Below are positions 34,780-45,200 of a DNA stretch of 64,000 bases, one piece after another. How positions within the stretch are numbered: the first letter of the stretch is position 1; each line of letters opens with the position of its first letter. The DNA comes from Streptomyces sp. NBC_00273. GTDB taxonomy: Bacteria; Actinomycetota; Actinomycetes; Streptomycetales; Streptomycetaceae. The translations under genes and the position numbers were made by a program. The DNA lies in NCBI RefSeq assembly GCF_036178145.1, contig NZ_CP108067.1:7889001-7953000 (forward strand), written 5' to 3'. The notes under the pieces are model-generated. The model saw only the letters and a program-made list of their open reading frames with translations, did no database searches and was not told where the DNA came from.

Positions 34780-36519
34780 TCAGGTGGGCTGGTAGTCCTC
34801 GGAGTCGGCCCCGGCGTTCGGGCCGTTGTCCTGCGCGCCGGCCTCCTGCTCGGCCGACGGACCCGTAGGGCGCGACCGCGCCTTGAGTCGCTGCTCCTCG
34901 AAGAAGGCCCCGGGGTCGTCGACCGCCGTCTGCAGTGCTTGCTGCCAGTTCTCTCCGAGGCCCCGCTTCAGCTGAGCTTCAAGATCCGGGTACTTCTCGT
35001 TCACTGCCTCCATCGCGTCGACGTAGGCGTTGGAGTAGACCCGCTGCTGCTCCTCGGGTGGCAGACCGTCGATGTCCATGCTCGCGATCATCACCTCGGA
35101 CTGGTCCAGGCGGTGCTGGAGCATGCCGGGCAGCCCGCTGGTGTCAAGACCCTGCTTCCGCGCCGCGAAGCCGACCAGGTAGCCGAGCATGTTGCCCCCG
35201 TAGGCCTCCTGGTCACCACGGCCCAGCGCGTTGAGAAGCGAGGTCTTCATCGTCTCGGCGAGCTGAACCTGGTGGGCGTCCGCGTCCATGGGCTGGCGCA
35301 GTGTGAACATCCCGTCCTCGGGCAGACGCTGGCCCAGCTGGTCGTCGAACTCCCCGCTCCAAACTGTGTGGACCCGGTCGGAGCCCGCGATCTGCTGCTC
35401 GTGTGCAGGGGCCTTGACGATCCGGCCGTGGGCCACGCCGTTGAACATCGTGCGCAGCTCGGGCTCGTACTCCATCCGCTCGCCGATGATCATTCGCGCG
35501 CGCTGGACGACCTCCTGGCGCTCCAGCCCGTCTGCACCCATCTGCTCGTGCAGCCGCTTGCGCATCGCCCGGTAGCTATCGCGGATCAGGCCGACGTCCG
35601 CGCCCGGCTCACGCATCTTCCAGAAGGCGTTCTCCATGAGCGCGACCTCGGTCATGGCTGCCGAGTCCGGAGTGAACATCTCCCGGTGGCCGCGCTCACG
35701 ATGCTGCATGGCGTCGAAGCGCTTGCGCCACTTCTTCGTCAGGTGGTCACGCGGATCCGTGCTGCCGATCAGGCGCTCGCGCCGGGCGTCGCTCGGCAGG
35801 TCCTTGAAGATCCTCTGCCGGTGCGTGATGCCGCTCTCGGCAAAGGCCACCATGCCACGGGCCCTCGTGTCGATGCGCTCCTGGATCTTGTCCTTGAGGG
35901 GTTGGAGGTAGCTGTCCATCTCCTTCTTGAAATCCGGGGCGAGCATCCGCATCGTCACCACCATGCCGACCGCCTGGATGATCGAGTTGGCATTCACTCC
36001 GCGCGAGAGCGGCTTGAGACACGACTGCATCATCATCTGCATGTAGACGTGGTGCATGACGTCGAGATCCTGGGTCCGCTCCTCGTCGTCGAAGCCGGGC
36101 ACCAACAGCTTCGAGTCCCGTAGCGAGGCCATGTACTTCTCGCCGGCCAGCCGCGTCTCCGCCCTGAGTTTGAGTAGCTGCTCGCGCTGATCCAGGCCTT
36201 CGCTCTCGTCCTCGGCTCGGTCGACGTCGATCCCGTGCACGCGCTCACGGTCGGCCATCCGCTTCCGGGTCTTCTCACCGAAGAACTCGCGGGCACGGTC
36301 CCGGAGCCGCTCACGCCAGGCGCGCGCACCGTCTGCGTCCTGCGGCCCCGGATCGTCGATCACCTCGGCGTCGATCGGCTCGTCCGAGCGAGAGTCCCAG
36401 CGGGCATAGGTGTTGCCTCGCGGCTCACCGGTCCGAAGCCGATCGTCGCCAACCGGAAGCACCTTGAGCGCGCGCCGGCGGCCCGCGGGTCCTGTTCCCA
36501 GTTCCTTGTGCTGTGCCAT
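34780..36519 (-). CDS. Hypothetical protein coupled to the RNA polymerase gene
   Basis: A 579-residue protein. ATG 36519 follows the TGA of the polymerase gene after a single base, so translation is probably coupled and the proteins may work together. Mostly helical, highly charged: ARAWRERLRDRAREFFGEKT, DVMHHVYMQMMMQSCLKPLS, ANSIIQAVGMVVTMRMLAPD. No membrane segment, no P-loop. I cannot recognise a sigma-like or other domain. Candidate polymerase partner or structural protein. Confidence 0.7.
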   Translation of the reverse strand: MAQHKELGTGPAGRRRALKVLPVGDDRLRTGEPRGNTYARWDSRSDEPIDAEVIDDPGPQDADGARAWRERLRDRAREFFGEKTRKRMADRERVHGIDVDRAEDESEGLDQREQLLKLRAETRLAGEKYMASLRDSKLLVPGFDDEERTQDLDVMHHVYMQMMMQSCLKPLSRGVNANSIIQAVGMVVTMRMLAPDFKKEMDSYLQPLKDKIQERIDTRARGMVAFAESGITHRQRIFKDLPSDARRERLIGSTDPRDHLTKKWRKRFDAMQHRERGHREMFTPDSAAMTEVALMENAFWKMREPGADVGLIRDSYRAMRKRLHEQMGADGLERQEVVQRARMIIGERMEYEPELRTMFNGVAHGRIVKAPAHEQQIAGSDRVHTVWSGEFDDQLGQRLPEDGMFTLRQPMDADAHQVQLAETMKTSLLNALGRGDQEAYGGNMLGYLVGFAARKQGLDTSGLPGMLQHRLDQSEVMIASMDIDGLPPEEQQRVYSNAYVDAMEAVNEKYPDLEAQLKRGLGENWQQALQTAVDDPGAFFEEQRLKARSRPTGPSAEQEAGAQDNGPNAGADSEDYQPT

Positions 36520-36520
36520 C

Positions 36521-39500
36521 TCAGTACCCCATCCCGTAGTCGCCGCCGTCGACCTCCGGCTGATCGATCTCGATGCGCGGCGTGTAGACCCGGCGCGCCG
36601 GGCCCACGCCAACGGCATGCGCGGAGCGGCGATTCGAGCCGCGGGTGCGGGACGCCTGTGCGTCTCGAGACATCACGTCGGGCTTGACCACCGAGTCATC
36701 GACAGCGATCACGGCGTTGTCCGGGCTGTGGGTCTTGGCGGAGCCCAGCTGATCGAGCAGCCAGGACGCCTGCACCCGAGCCCTCAGAGTCCCCGAGGAC
36801 GCGAACTGCTCGTTCTTCTCGCCGTCGTAGACGCTCTCGCGGTTCTCGGCCGCCTCGACCAGATCGGTGAACGCGCCGCCGTAGGCCATCCGGTCCATCA
36901 CGGTGCCCCGCAGCGACACGTCTTCTTCCAAGTTGCGGATGAGCCCGGTCGCCGGGTCCTTCAGCGCACTGGCCACGCGGGCCACGTACTCCGGGTTGAC
37001 CGTGACTCCGAAGCCCTCCTTGGACTCGTAGAACTCGATGAACTGCTTCTCCCACGCCTCGGCCGTAGCCTGGACGGGCTCACCGTCGACGAACGGCGTG
37101 TGCCACTGGCCCGGGCCGACCTGTTCGATGCTGCGGCCCCTCCAGAGATCGCGGCCGGGTCCCTGGAGCATCGCGTACTTGTGCCGGGCCTCGGCGGCGT
37201 CGTGCTTGGCCTGCAGGATCGACTGGGTCACCGGGTAGGTGACCTCCAGGACGGCCTTGAGGTCCTCGCCGCGCAGCGCGCGCACGGCGCGCTGGCTGAA
37301 CGAGCCGCCCAGACCGGTGCCGTGTGACTTGATCGCCGTGGCGAACATCGAGGCTTCCTGGTCGGTCTGCGTGATGCCGGGCACGCCCTGCGCATCGCCC
37401 AGGTTCCGGGCGTAGTCGGCGAGCTTCTGCTCGTTCCCCTTGGCGCCGGTCTCGACACAGACCTCGCGCACGCTCTGCAGGTGCGCCTCGCGATCCGAGA
37501 ACGTCAGTGCCGTACCGAACTCGCCACGCTGCGCCTGGCGGTACAGCCCGCTCAGCTCCTGCGTCACGACCTGCTGGGCGAGCTTGATGTCCTCCGGCGA
37601 ATCCGAACCCGTGAGTGCCCGCAGCCGGAGCCGGTGCGCCTGGCTCCGCGAACCCTCCAACTCAGCGGCCAGTCCAGCGTCCTTGGACAGCGCGACCCGG
37701 GTGTCCAGCGACACCTGCATGGCCAGCGGGTGTGAACCGTCGCCCTTGACCACTCCGGTGTCCAACAGGTTGGCCGGCACCGAGAGCTTCGCCAGGGCCT
37801 CAGCCTTGGCTGCCTCGCTGTGCAGCTTCACCACGGCGACGGCGTCACCGTCGAAGTCGCCGTCGAAGCAAGCGTCCATCACCGGGTTGATCGCGGCGCC
37901 GGTGAGTCGGTCGTCGATCGCGACCCGCAGGTAGCGCACGCCGGCGTCACGGAGCACCGGGTCACGCCACACCAGCGCGTGGTCGCCCTCGGCGAGCCCC
38001 AGCTGCTCAGCCTTGACCGAGCTGAGCGCAACCTGGTCGACGTTCAGCCGTGGGTCCGCGGTCCACACCATCGTCGCCGAGTCGGTGAGCCGTGAGGCCA
38101 TCAGCCCGGTCTTGAAGATGTTGCTCTTGCCTGTCAGCACTCGGTTCTGGACGTCGGTCGTGATCGCTTCGAAGGCGCGCTGAGCGTGCGAGACCGATTC
38201 GCTCATGGCGCGACGCACCTCGGCGCGCTTCTCGGCGGACAGACCCTGGCCGTCCAGCTGCTCGGCCATGTAGCGGTAGCGGCAGGCTTCCACGAAGACG
38301 TCGTGATAGCTGCGGGTGTAGTCGTGCGTGACGGAGGACCCGTCCTCGAACTGCTGACCACTGCGCAGATGCGAGGACATCACCGGCAGCTTCCACGAGC
38401 TCGCGCTCACCGTCTCGGTCTGCTCACCAGTCGGATACGTGAGCGGGAACGGGATCTCCATGTCGCCGCCGCGGTCGCCGATGAGGTCGCCGAAGGACTT
38501 GCGCATCGCCATGATGTTCAGTCTCGGGAGCTGGCCCGCCTTGCGCGGCTGCGTGCGCAGCAAGTCGGGCATCGGGATGAACCGACGCTCAGTACGCTCG
38601 TCGAGGGCCTCAGCCCGGCCGATCACGCGCAGCGTGCCGTCAGCGTCCATGTCCATGCCGGTCACCAGCAGGTACTCGCGCAGGCTCGACTCGGCCCCGC
38701 TGTTGTGGCCGTAGAACTCGCGCATGATCGCCGGGCAGTCCTGGGACTGCAGCGCCCAGGCCAGCTGAGCGGAGGCCTTGCGGCCCTTGCCAGCACGCAC
38801 CTGCTCGTCGTCGTAGATCTTCGTCTTCTCGTCGACGGCCATATGGGTGACCACGAAGCGCATCTCGCCCACGGCACTCGGCCGCAGTTCTCCGTTGGGC
38901 GAGCGCAGATCGGAGACGTTCCCGCTCATCAGCTCGCGCGCCGAGCCCGCGTTGCGCCGGGAGATGAGGCTGAACGGACTCATCACCACGTCCAGACCCG
39001 GGTTGGCCCGGAACCAGTCGACCTCTTCGACGACGGCCTGCTGCCGCGCGTCGTGCAGAGGCATGTCCCGGTCGACGATCAGCGAGATCACGCCCTTGTT
39101 GCCGTGCAGATCCGAGATCTTGTCGCCCACGACGAGATCGCGCTCCTGACCGCCGGCCCCGCGGATGCGGTGGCGCCCGGCGAACTCCTTCGACACCACG
39201 ATCGGGTCATCAGCCGTCCAGCCGCCGAAGGTCATCAGCGCCGTCTTCGCCGGCGCGGTGACCTCAGAGGACTGCATGATCGTCGAGGCCGTCATCTGCT
39301 GACGGTCGAACGGGTCGTACCGCAGCGTCTCGAGCTCGGGGAGGGCCATGAGCGGCGCACGCTGTCCGGCCACGCTCTCGTCGCCCGGCACGATCCGACC
39401 ATCGGTGTCGACCCGGGCCTGAGCGGTCAGGTACCGCACGATGCCCTGGTTGGTCGCGCCTCCGGTCATCACCGGGTCGAAGTAGCCCCTGGGCGCGGCC

Positions 39501-42070
39501 ACGTTGTTCCGGTCCTTGCCGGTGAGCACCGTCATGTTCCGCCCGCCGGTGAGCCGCCAGGCGTCGAAGCGGTTGTCATCAGCCGGGTCGGTTCGGTCGC
39601 GCTGGGCCCTGTACTCGGCGTAGACCGTCGAGCCGGCCTTGATCTCGTTGGAGTAGCGCACACGGCGAGCCTCGGTCTGCAGGATCGCTGCCGTCCACTC
39701 CTCCAGGTGCGCCTTGACCTCGCCGGTGGACTCGTCCCGCTGGTACGTGGTGGCGCGCTCGATGAAGTCGATCGGGTGCTTGGTGCCGTACAGCTGTGAG
39801 TAGACCGTGTTGAGCGAGGAGGGCTCGCCGGTCTCGCTCCGCCCGGCGATGAGGTCACCGGCGATCTGGTACTGGATGCGCTCGTGCATGAGCTGCTCGT
39901 AGCCGCGCAGGCGCGTGCGCTCCTCGACCGAGGTCGGAGCCTCGCCCGGGGCCTGGGCCGTGATCGTGGCCTCGTAGCCGGGCACGATGAGGGCGTTCTG
40001 CCCGCTGGCGAAGGCGGTGGTGATCTCGCCGTACTCGCCGACATCGAAGACCTGGCCGATCTCACCCGAGATCGGAGTTCCCTTGCCGTCACGGCGAAGC
40101 TTCTCGCCAGTCCAGCGAATGACGCCGTGCTCGTCGACCAGGATCTCGGAGACCCGCGCCGCGTTGCGCTCAATGCTCTCGCGCACGGTGGCCCCGATAC
40201 GCCGTATGAACGCAGATTCGTGATCGGCGATCGGCACGGAACGCTCGGCGTTGAAGCGGACGAGCCGATCCTTGAACCGGGTCGTCTGGAAGGTCGAGCC
40301 CATTATCTCGTCAGGGGAGATCTCGCAACGACGAAGCGCTGAGGCGAGGTTGTCGAGGTTCGACCACTGCCCGGTGGGGCTGGTCATGTACCGCGCCACC
40401 CGCTCCGGGTTGAAGCGCTGATCGACCCACTCGCCGTCGACGTCATGGGGCAGCGCCTCCCAGGTCCCGATGAGTTCGAAGGAAACGTCCTCAGCGTGCT
40501 GTCGGACCTTCTCGACGGCGGTGCCGCCGTAGACGAGGTTGCCCATCCCGGGCGCCTCCTCGGCCTGCAGCTCGCCGATCCCCTCCAGCCTTTCCTGGTA
40601 CATCTCCTCGGTCGCACCCGGGCGCAGCAGTTCGCTGCGCGCGCCTGTGAGCACGTCCCAGTACGAGCGCTGGATCGCAGCGACCTCAGAGTCAGCCGAG
40701 TACTCCGGCGGTTCGATCGCATCCAGCGCTCCGCCGGTTCGCTCCAGCTCCGTCTCGGCACGAGCAATGAGATCCTCGACGCCAAGGGCTGCCCGCAGGT
40801 TCTCCCGAGCGCTCTCGACGGCGGTCTTCGCATAAGCCTCGGCCGGCTCGGTGTCGAGGAAGAAGGTCGGCAGTGAGCGGTTCTTCGCGTCCCGGCGCAG
40901 CATCACCTTCGAGCCGGGCCGAGGGCGGGACTCGCCGGGGGCCACGTAGTCGCCGACCACGAACATCGAGTCACGGTCAACGCCGTGGTAGCTGTCGGGC
41001 ACATCCACCATGCGGTCACGGCCGCGCTCCTGGTGTGTCGCGCCGGTCTCGCCGGCGGCGTGCCCCGGCAGATCCTTACGCTCGACGCGATGTCCCTGGG
41101 CGAAGCGCAGTAGTTGGACAGCCTCCGTCGGCGAGGGGGAGTAGACCGCCATGCCGCCGGGAACCCGGTAGTTCGTCGAGTAGCGCAGCACGGTGCCGTT
41201 GTCGTACACCCGAGCTCCGGCGTACTCCTCCTGACGCGTGTCGGTGAGGCGGATCTCCATGCCGGTCCCAGCGATCTTCGCCTTGATCTGACCTGGCTCG
41301 CGGTCGCGCATCACCTCGTAGGACACGCCCTGGGCCTTCAGCTCTTCGAGCAGAGCGGCCGAGCGCGCCACGGCGCGCGGGGACATGAAGCGGGTGCGGT
41401 CGACGCGGTTCGTCTGCGGGTCCCGGCCGCCGTCGATGACCCACTCGCGCACTTGGTCGTACTCCTGCTGGCTCATCTTGTCCATCAGCGCGGTGAGTCC
41501 AGCGGCGTCGTCGTTCGTCATCGCGCGGCCCGCCTCGAACGGCCTGCCGTCGTCGCCGATGCGCCAGAGCACCATGTTTCCGCGCCGCGGATCGGCCAGG
41601 GTCTCCACCTCGCCGCCGGCCACGCGTTCGATCGTCTCGTCCGGCAGGTACACCAGCGCGGTCCCGGCGCGCTTCACGGTCGCGCGTTCGGACCAGTCGG
41701 GGTCATAGGGGCTGATCGGCAGCCCGGCCGACTTCGGGTCGACCTGGGCACCGACACCGGTGACGCGGGTGAACTCCCGCTGCGACTGCTGATAGCGCTC
41801 GTTCTGCGGGGAATGATCACCGAACTGCGGCTCGTAGCCGGACACCTTCTCCGCGAACGCCTGGTCGATGGCAGAGAGGCAGTCCGCGATGGCCAGCCGC
41901 GGGTCGGCCAGTGCGGTGCCCCGCTGGCCGAGGATCTCGTCGACTCGGGCGCGGATCGCCTTGGCCTGGGAGATCGGAACGACCTGTCCGGTCTGCGCCC
42001 GGGCCTGCTCGACTGCCTTGTAGTAGACGTACTCGTAGAAGTACCTGCGCAGTCCGCGTGCCTTCTTCAT
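36521..42070 (-). CDS. Single-chain (fused beta/beta'-like) DNA-dependent RNA polymerase
   Basis: About 1849 residues from ATG 42070 (AGGAGG 10 bases upstream). Beta-like motifs in order: RYDPFDRQQMTAS (about 918-930), MTFGGWTADDPIVVSKEF (cf. EGYNFEDAIVIS, about 950-967), VGDKISDLHGNKGVISLI with H989-GNKG, and VMSPFSLISRRNAG (cf. NPLGVPSRMNIG, about 1030). Beta'-like: NPVMDACFDGDFDGDAVAVV, with the catalytic triad D1405/D1407/D1409 (cf. NADFDGD), ETGAKGN (cf. SGARGN, about 1540) and FATAIKSHGTGLGGSF at the bridge-helix/trigger-loop position (about 1576-1592). Both double-psi barrels thus lie in one chain in beta-then-beta' order. The first 800 residues and the last 200 are not recognised. Two-barrel single-chain polymerases are known from phages and other mobile elements (e.g. 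YonO). It probably transcribes the element's own genes. Confidence 0.85.
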   Translation of the reverse strand: MKKARGLRRYFYEYVYYKAVEQARAQTGQVVPISQAKAIRARVDEILGQRGTALADPRLAIADCLSAIDQAFAEKVSGYEPQFGDHSPQNERYQQSQREFTRVTGVGAQVDPKSAGLPISPYDPDWSERATVKRAGTALVYLPDETIERVAGGEVETLADPRRGNMVLWRIGDDGRPFEAGRAMTNDDAAGLTALMDKMSQQEYDQVREWVIDGGRDPQTNRVDRTRFMSPRAVARSAALLEELKAQGVSYEVMRDREPGQIKAKIAGTGMEIRLTDTRQEEYAGARVYDNGTVLRYSTNYRVPGGMAVYSPSPTEAVQLLRFAQGHRVERKDLPGHAAGETGATHQERGRDRMVDVPDSYHGVDRDSMFVVGDYVAPGESRPRPGSKVMLRRDAKNRSLPTFFLDTEPAEAYAKTAVESARENLRAALGVEDLIARAETELERTGGALDAIEPPEYSADSEVAAIQRSYWDVLTGARSELLRPGATEEMYQERLEGIGELQAEEAPGMGNLVYGGTAVEKVRQHAEDVSFELIGTWEALPHDVDGEWVDQRFNPERVARYMTSPTGQWSNLDNLASALRRCEISPDEIMGSTFQTTRFKDRLVRFNAERSVPIADHESAFIRRIGATVRESIERNAARVSEILVDEHGVIRWTGEKLRRDGKGTPISGEIGQVFDVGEYGEITTAFASGQNALIVPGYEATITAQAPGEAPTSVEERTRLRGYEQLMHERIQYQIAGDLIAGRSETGEPSSLNTVYSQLYGTKHPIDFIERATTYQRDESTGEVKAHLEEWTAAILQTEARRVRYSNEIKAGSTVYAEYRAQRDRTDPADDNRFDAWRLTGGRNMTVLTGKDRNNVAAPRGYFDPVMTGGATNQGIVRYLTAQARVDTDGRIVPGDESVAGQRAPLMALPELETLRYDPFDRQQMTASTIMQSSEVTAPAKTALMTFGGWTADDPIVVSKEFAGRHRIRGAGGQERDLVVGDKISDLHGNKGVISLIVDRDMPLHDARQQAVVEEVDWFRANPGLDVVMSPFSLISRRNAGSARELMSGNVSDLRSPNGELRPSAVGEMRFVVTHMAVDEKTKIYDDEQVRAGKGRKASAQLAWALQSQDCPAIMREFYGHNSGAESSLREYLLVTGMDMDADGTLRVIGRAEALDERTERRFIPMPDLLRTQPRKAGQLPRLNIMAMRKSFGDLIGDRGGDMEIPFPLTYPTGEQTETVSASSWKLPVMSSHLRSGQQFEDGSSVTHDYTRSYHDVFVEACRYRYMAEQLDGQGLSAEKRAEVRRAMSESVSHAQRAFEAITTDVQNRVLTGKSNIFKTGLMASRLTDSATMVWTADPRLNVDQVALSSVKAEQLGLAEGDHALVWRDPVLRDAGVRYLRVAIDDRLTGAAINPVMDACFDGDFDGDAVAVVKLHSEAAKAEALAKLSVPANLLDTGVVKGDGSHPLAMQVSLDTRVALSKDAGLAAELEGSRSQAHRLRLRALTGSDSPEDIKLAQQVVTQELSGLYRQAQRGEFGTALTFSDREAHLQSVREVCVETGAKGNEQKLADYARNLGDAQGVPGITQTDQEASMFATAIKSHGTGLGGSFSQRAVRALRGEDLKAVLEVTYPVTQSILQAKHDAAEARHKYAMLQGPGRDLWRGRSIEQVGPGQWHTPFVDGEPVQATAEAWEKQFIEFYESKEGFGVTVNPEYVARVASALKDPATGLIRNLEEDVSLRGTVMDRMAYGGAFTDLVEAAENRESVYDGEKNEQFASSGTLRARVQASWLLDQLGSAKTHSPDNAVIAVDDSVVKPDVMSRDAQASRTRGSNRRSAHAVGVGPARRVYTPRIEIDQPEVDGGDYGMGY

Positions 42071-42119
42071 GGTCAATCAGCCTCCTGTGGACGCTTCGGG
42101 TTGCATAGAGCCTACATTG

Positions 42120-42125
42120 CCTATC
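42120..42125 (-). promoter_or_regulatory. GATAGG element upstream of the RNAP gene
   Basis: GATAGG on the minus strand, about 50 bases before ATG 42070, with TTGAAT about 20 bases upstream. Similar GATAGR elements precede the HU gene and those at 48473, 50381 and 56996. Confidence 0.35.
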
Positions 42126-42155
42126 GAAAGAGAGTTGGAGGCTATTCAAAAGGTG

Positions 42156-42199
42156 AGTGCCGAGGCTGTCTCTCTTAGGTGAGAGATGGCCTCGGCACT
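42156..42199 (-). terminator. Long hairpin terminator after the coupling-protein gene
   Basis: AGTGCCGAGGC pairs with GCCTCGGCACT, and an inner TCTCTC/GAGAGA stem extends it. It lies 37 bases after the stop of the 42236 gene and upstream of the RNAP gene, so the polymerase operon is transcribed separately. Confidence 0.8.
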
Positions 42200-42235
42200 G
42201 GTTGTGATCCTTGTCCGACCCCAAGCGGCCGTCAG

Positions 42236-45200
42236 CTACTTCGAGTTCATCTCGATGGCCATCGCCCTGTCGAACCGGCCGTCGGCCAGCACCTCCCAGC
42301 TCGGCAGCGAGGCCAGGTACTGGTAGAAGGCCGAGTAGACCCTCACCGTCGCCAGCGACTTCAGGTCCTCCTCGGTGACGTCCTCCTCCGCGAACACCCG
42401 CGAGTCCTTGTCGTTCACGTGGCCGTTGATCCGGCGGGCGGCATTGACGTATGCGTCCGAGCGGATCTGGCTGATGTAGGTCTGAGACCCGTCGGCGCTG
42501 CGCAGTTCGCCGTCGCCGCCGACCGAGAAGTGCTCGCGATCCTGTTCCAACTCGGTCTGCGCGGACTTGTAAGCCTCACCGATCTCGATGTCCAGGCTCT
42601 TGACCTTTGCCGAGCCGTCGGGATTGACCAGCATCTCCTTGCTGATCGTCCCCTCCGCGTAGAGCAGACGCCGCCGCTCGACGCTGAGCGCCTGACCCTC
42701 GGCGACTGCGACCCCGACCTCGACGTTCTCAATGAACTGGTCCTCGTCGAACATGCTCATCCCCTCGTACTCGTCGGGGTCGACGACCACCGGAGCGTTG
42801 GGGTCCTGGCACTTGTCGACCGTGGTCATCGTCGCGATGACCTCCATGACCTCGTCGGCGTAGACATCCGGGTCCAGGCGCTCGATGTCGACCTCCTGGT
42901 AGCCGTAGATCTCCTTGTACAGCGCCTTCGCGTCCGCGGCCTTGACCGCCTGCCGCATGCGCTTCTCCAGCATCTTCACGAAGTCCGGCTGATTCATCCG
43001 CACGTCGAAGTCCATGGCACTGGACAGCGTGGGGATCGTCTGCAGCGAGTACGTGTGCCCCGGGTGCTTGATCGTGTTCCCCAGTAGCCGGAACGACATC
43101 GGCAGGATCGTCTGGTTGCGGTTCCAGATCGGCGCATCGCCGGCCCGGAAGACGATCGAGTTGCGCGGCGAGAGGAAGGCCATGTCGTTGTAGCTGATCA
43201 GCGGCTCTTCCTTGGTGCTCATCGTGTAGGAGACCCGGCCCTCGGTCTTGCCGCCGATGACCTTGTCGAGATCCTGGCTGATCTGCTTGCTGTCCCTGTA
43301 CGACCGGTGAGTCTTGCCGCTCATCTTCTCCAGCGTCTCGATCATCGAGTCGTCCGTGGACTTCAGGAAGACGATGTTCGAGGTGTTGCCCTGCACGATC
43401 TTGTCGACGCTCTCGCCGTAGACGTCGCGCAGTTGCTGCAGGGTCTGCAGGATGAGCGTGAACTGCTGCTCCTGGCCCAGGCCGATGGAGAGCATCGTCG
43501 CGAAGCCGTCGATGCCCTTGCCCTCCGACTGCAGGTTGCCGAGCTCGTCGAGCATGAACCGCGTGCGGTAGAGCGGCTTCTGGTTCGACTTCGTCATGTA
43601 CGACTGGTCGGCGCTCACGTCGAACAGCTGCTTGACCAAGATCAGGATCAGTTTCGCGTACTTCATCAGGTGAGGCGGAGTCACTAGGAACAGCGCCTTC
43701 GGGGACTCCGAGTAGCGAGACAGCTTCTGCGTGATCGCCCGTGCCTGATACGAGACCTTCTCCGGGTTGCCGCCGCCGGAGAAGTCGAGTCGCGTGTCCG
43801 GGTAGAGCGTGTCCCCGACCTGGAAGGACAGGATCTTCCCGTCCCGAGTGCCACCCTCACGCACCGGCTTCAGCTCACGCATCACGCCGTTCTTCACGAT
43901 CTTCTTGCCCGTCACCGGCTCGACCACGTAGTGCCGGCCGTTGAGCGAGACCTGGTGGGTCTTCGTGAAGCTGAAGTAGAAGGTGCGCACCAGCATCTTC
44001 GTCTGCGGGTTGACCAGCTCCAGCTTGAGCCAGGCTTCGTCGTCAGGGAACTTGCCCTTGAAGTTGTACCGGGCCCAACCTTCGCGGCCGACGATCTCCT
44101 CGTGCTCGAAGTCCTCGCCGAGGCTCTTGGTGAACATGGGGTCCGCGTAGGCCGACCACACGGCCTGCTGGCCGACGAGGTGGTCGCGCTTGACGTAGTT
44201 CGGCGCGAAGCGCACGCCGAGGCGACGCGGGAAGCTCAGGCCGGCCAGGTCGGTGTTCTGCGACGGCTTGCCCGAGGTCAGCGTCGAGATCGTGGGGTCG
44301 GTGAAGAACGACATGGCGGTGATAGCGATGCCGTACACCGAGGCGAGCATCTTCTCCGCCCCGGCCATCGAGCGCAGCGCGTTGTGGGCGTTGCCCACCA
44401 TCGTGCGCATGTTGTTGCGGGGCAGCTCCTCGCTCGCGTTGAAGTACAGGCTGAGCATGTCCTGATCGGCCTTGCCTTCCCATATGAAGGCCTGGGCCGC
44501 AGCCCTCTCCTGCTCCTCGGCCAGGGCGTCCCCGTTGTTCTCGAACTCGCCGGCCTTGACCCGCTTCTCCAGTTCGGCCTCAGGGTTCTTGATCTTCTTC
44601 GAGCTCATCTGCACGAAGAGCTGGTAGCAGTTGTAGAGCGTGACCTTGCCCCAGAGGTCATCGAGCTTCTGCTCGAGCAGCGCCGGGTCCATGTCGAGCA
44701 CGGCTGCGGCGCTGCGCAGCTCCCGTTCCTCCTCCAGGTAGAAGTCGATGAGTCCGTAGGCCGCGCGCTTGAAGGCGTTGTTGGCGGCGTTGGGCCAGAC
44801 CGGGTCCTCGCCGCCGTCGATCGGAAAGAAGATCCCGGCGATGTTCTCCACGTACAGTGCGCACTTGGTGAAGTTGCCTTCACGCGCTGCGTCGGCCGCC
44901 AGCCCCAGGGGGTTGTAGATGTCGGTCTTCATGGAGTTGATCAGGTTGAACTGCACCGGTTCGAACCCGCGTGTGACCAGGGGCACGTAGTTCTTCACCA
45001 ACAGCTCGCCCTTGGGGTCGTTGATGACCATGTTCGAGGGCTTCTTCTCTCGCGACCACATGTCGATGACCGGCTCGATGTACGTCTGGCCCTTACCGGC
45101 TCGGGTAATGGCCAGAACCATGGTGTTCACCGGCGCGGTATCGACTACGTACGCCCCGGCGGGGCGCTGGACCTCGTACGCCGGGAACGTCCAGTCCTCC

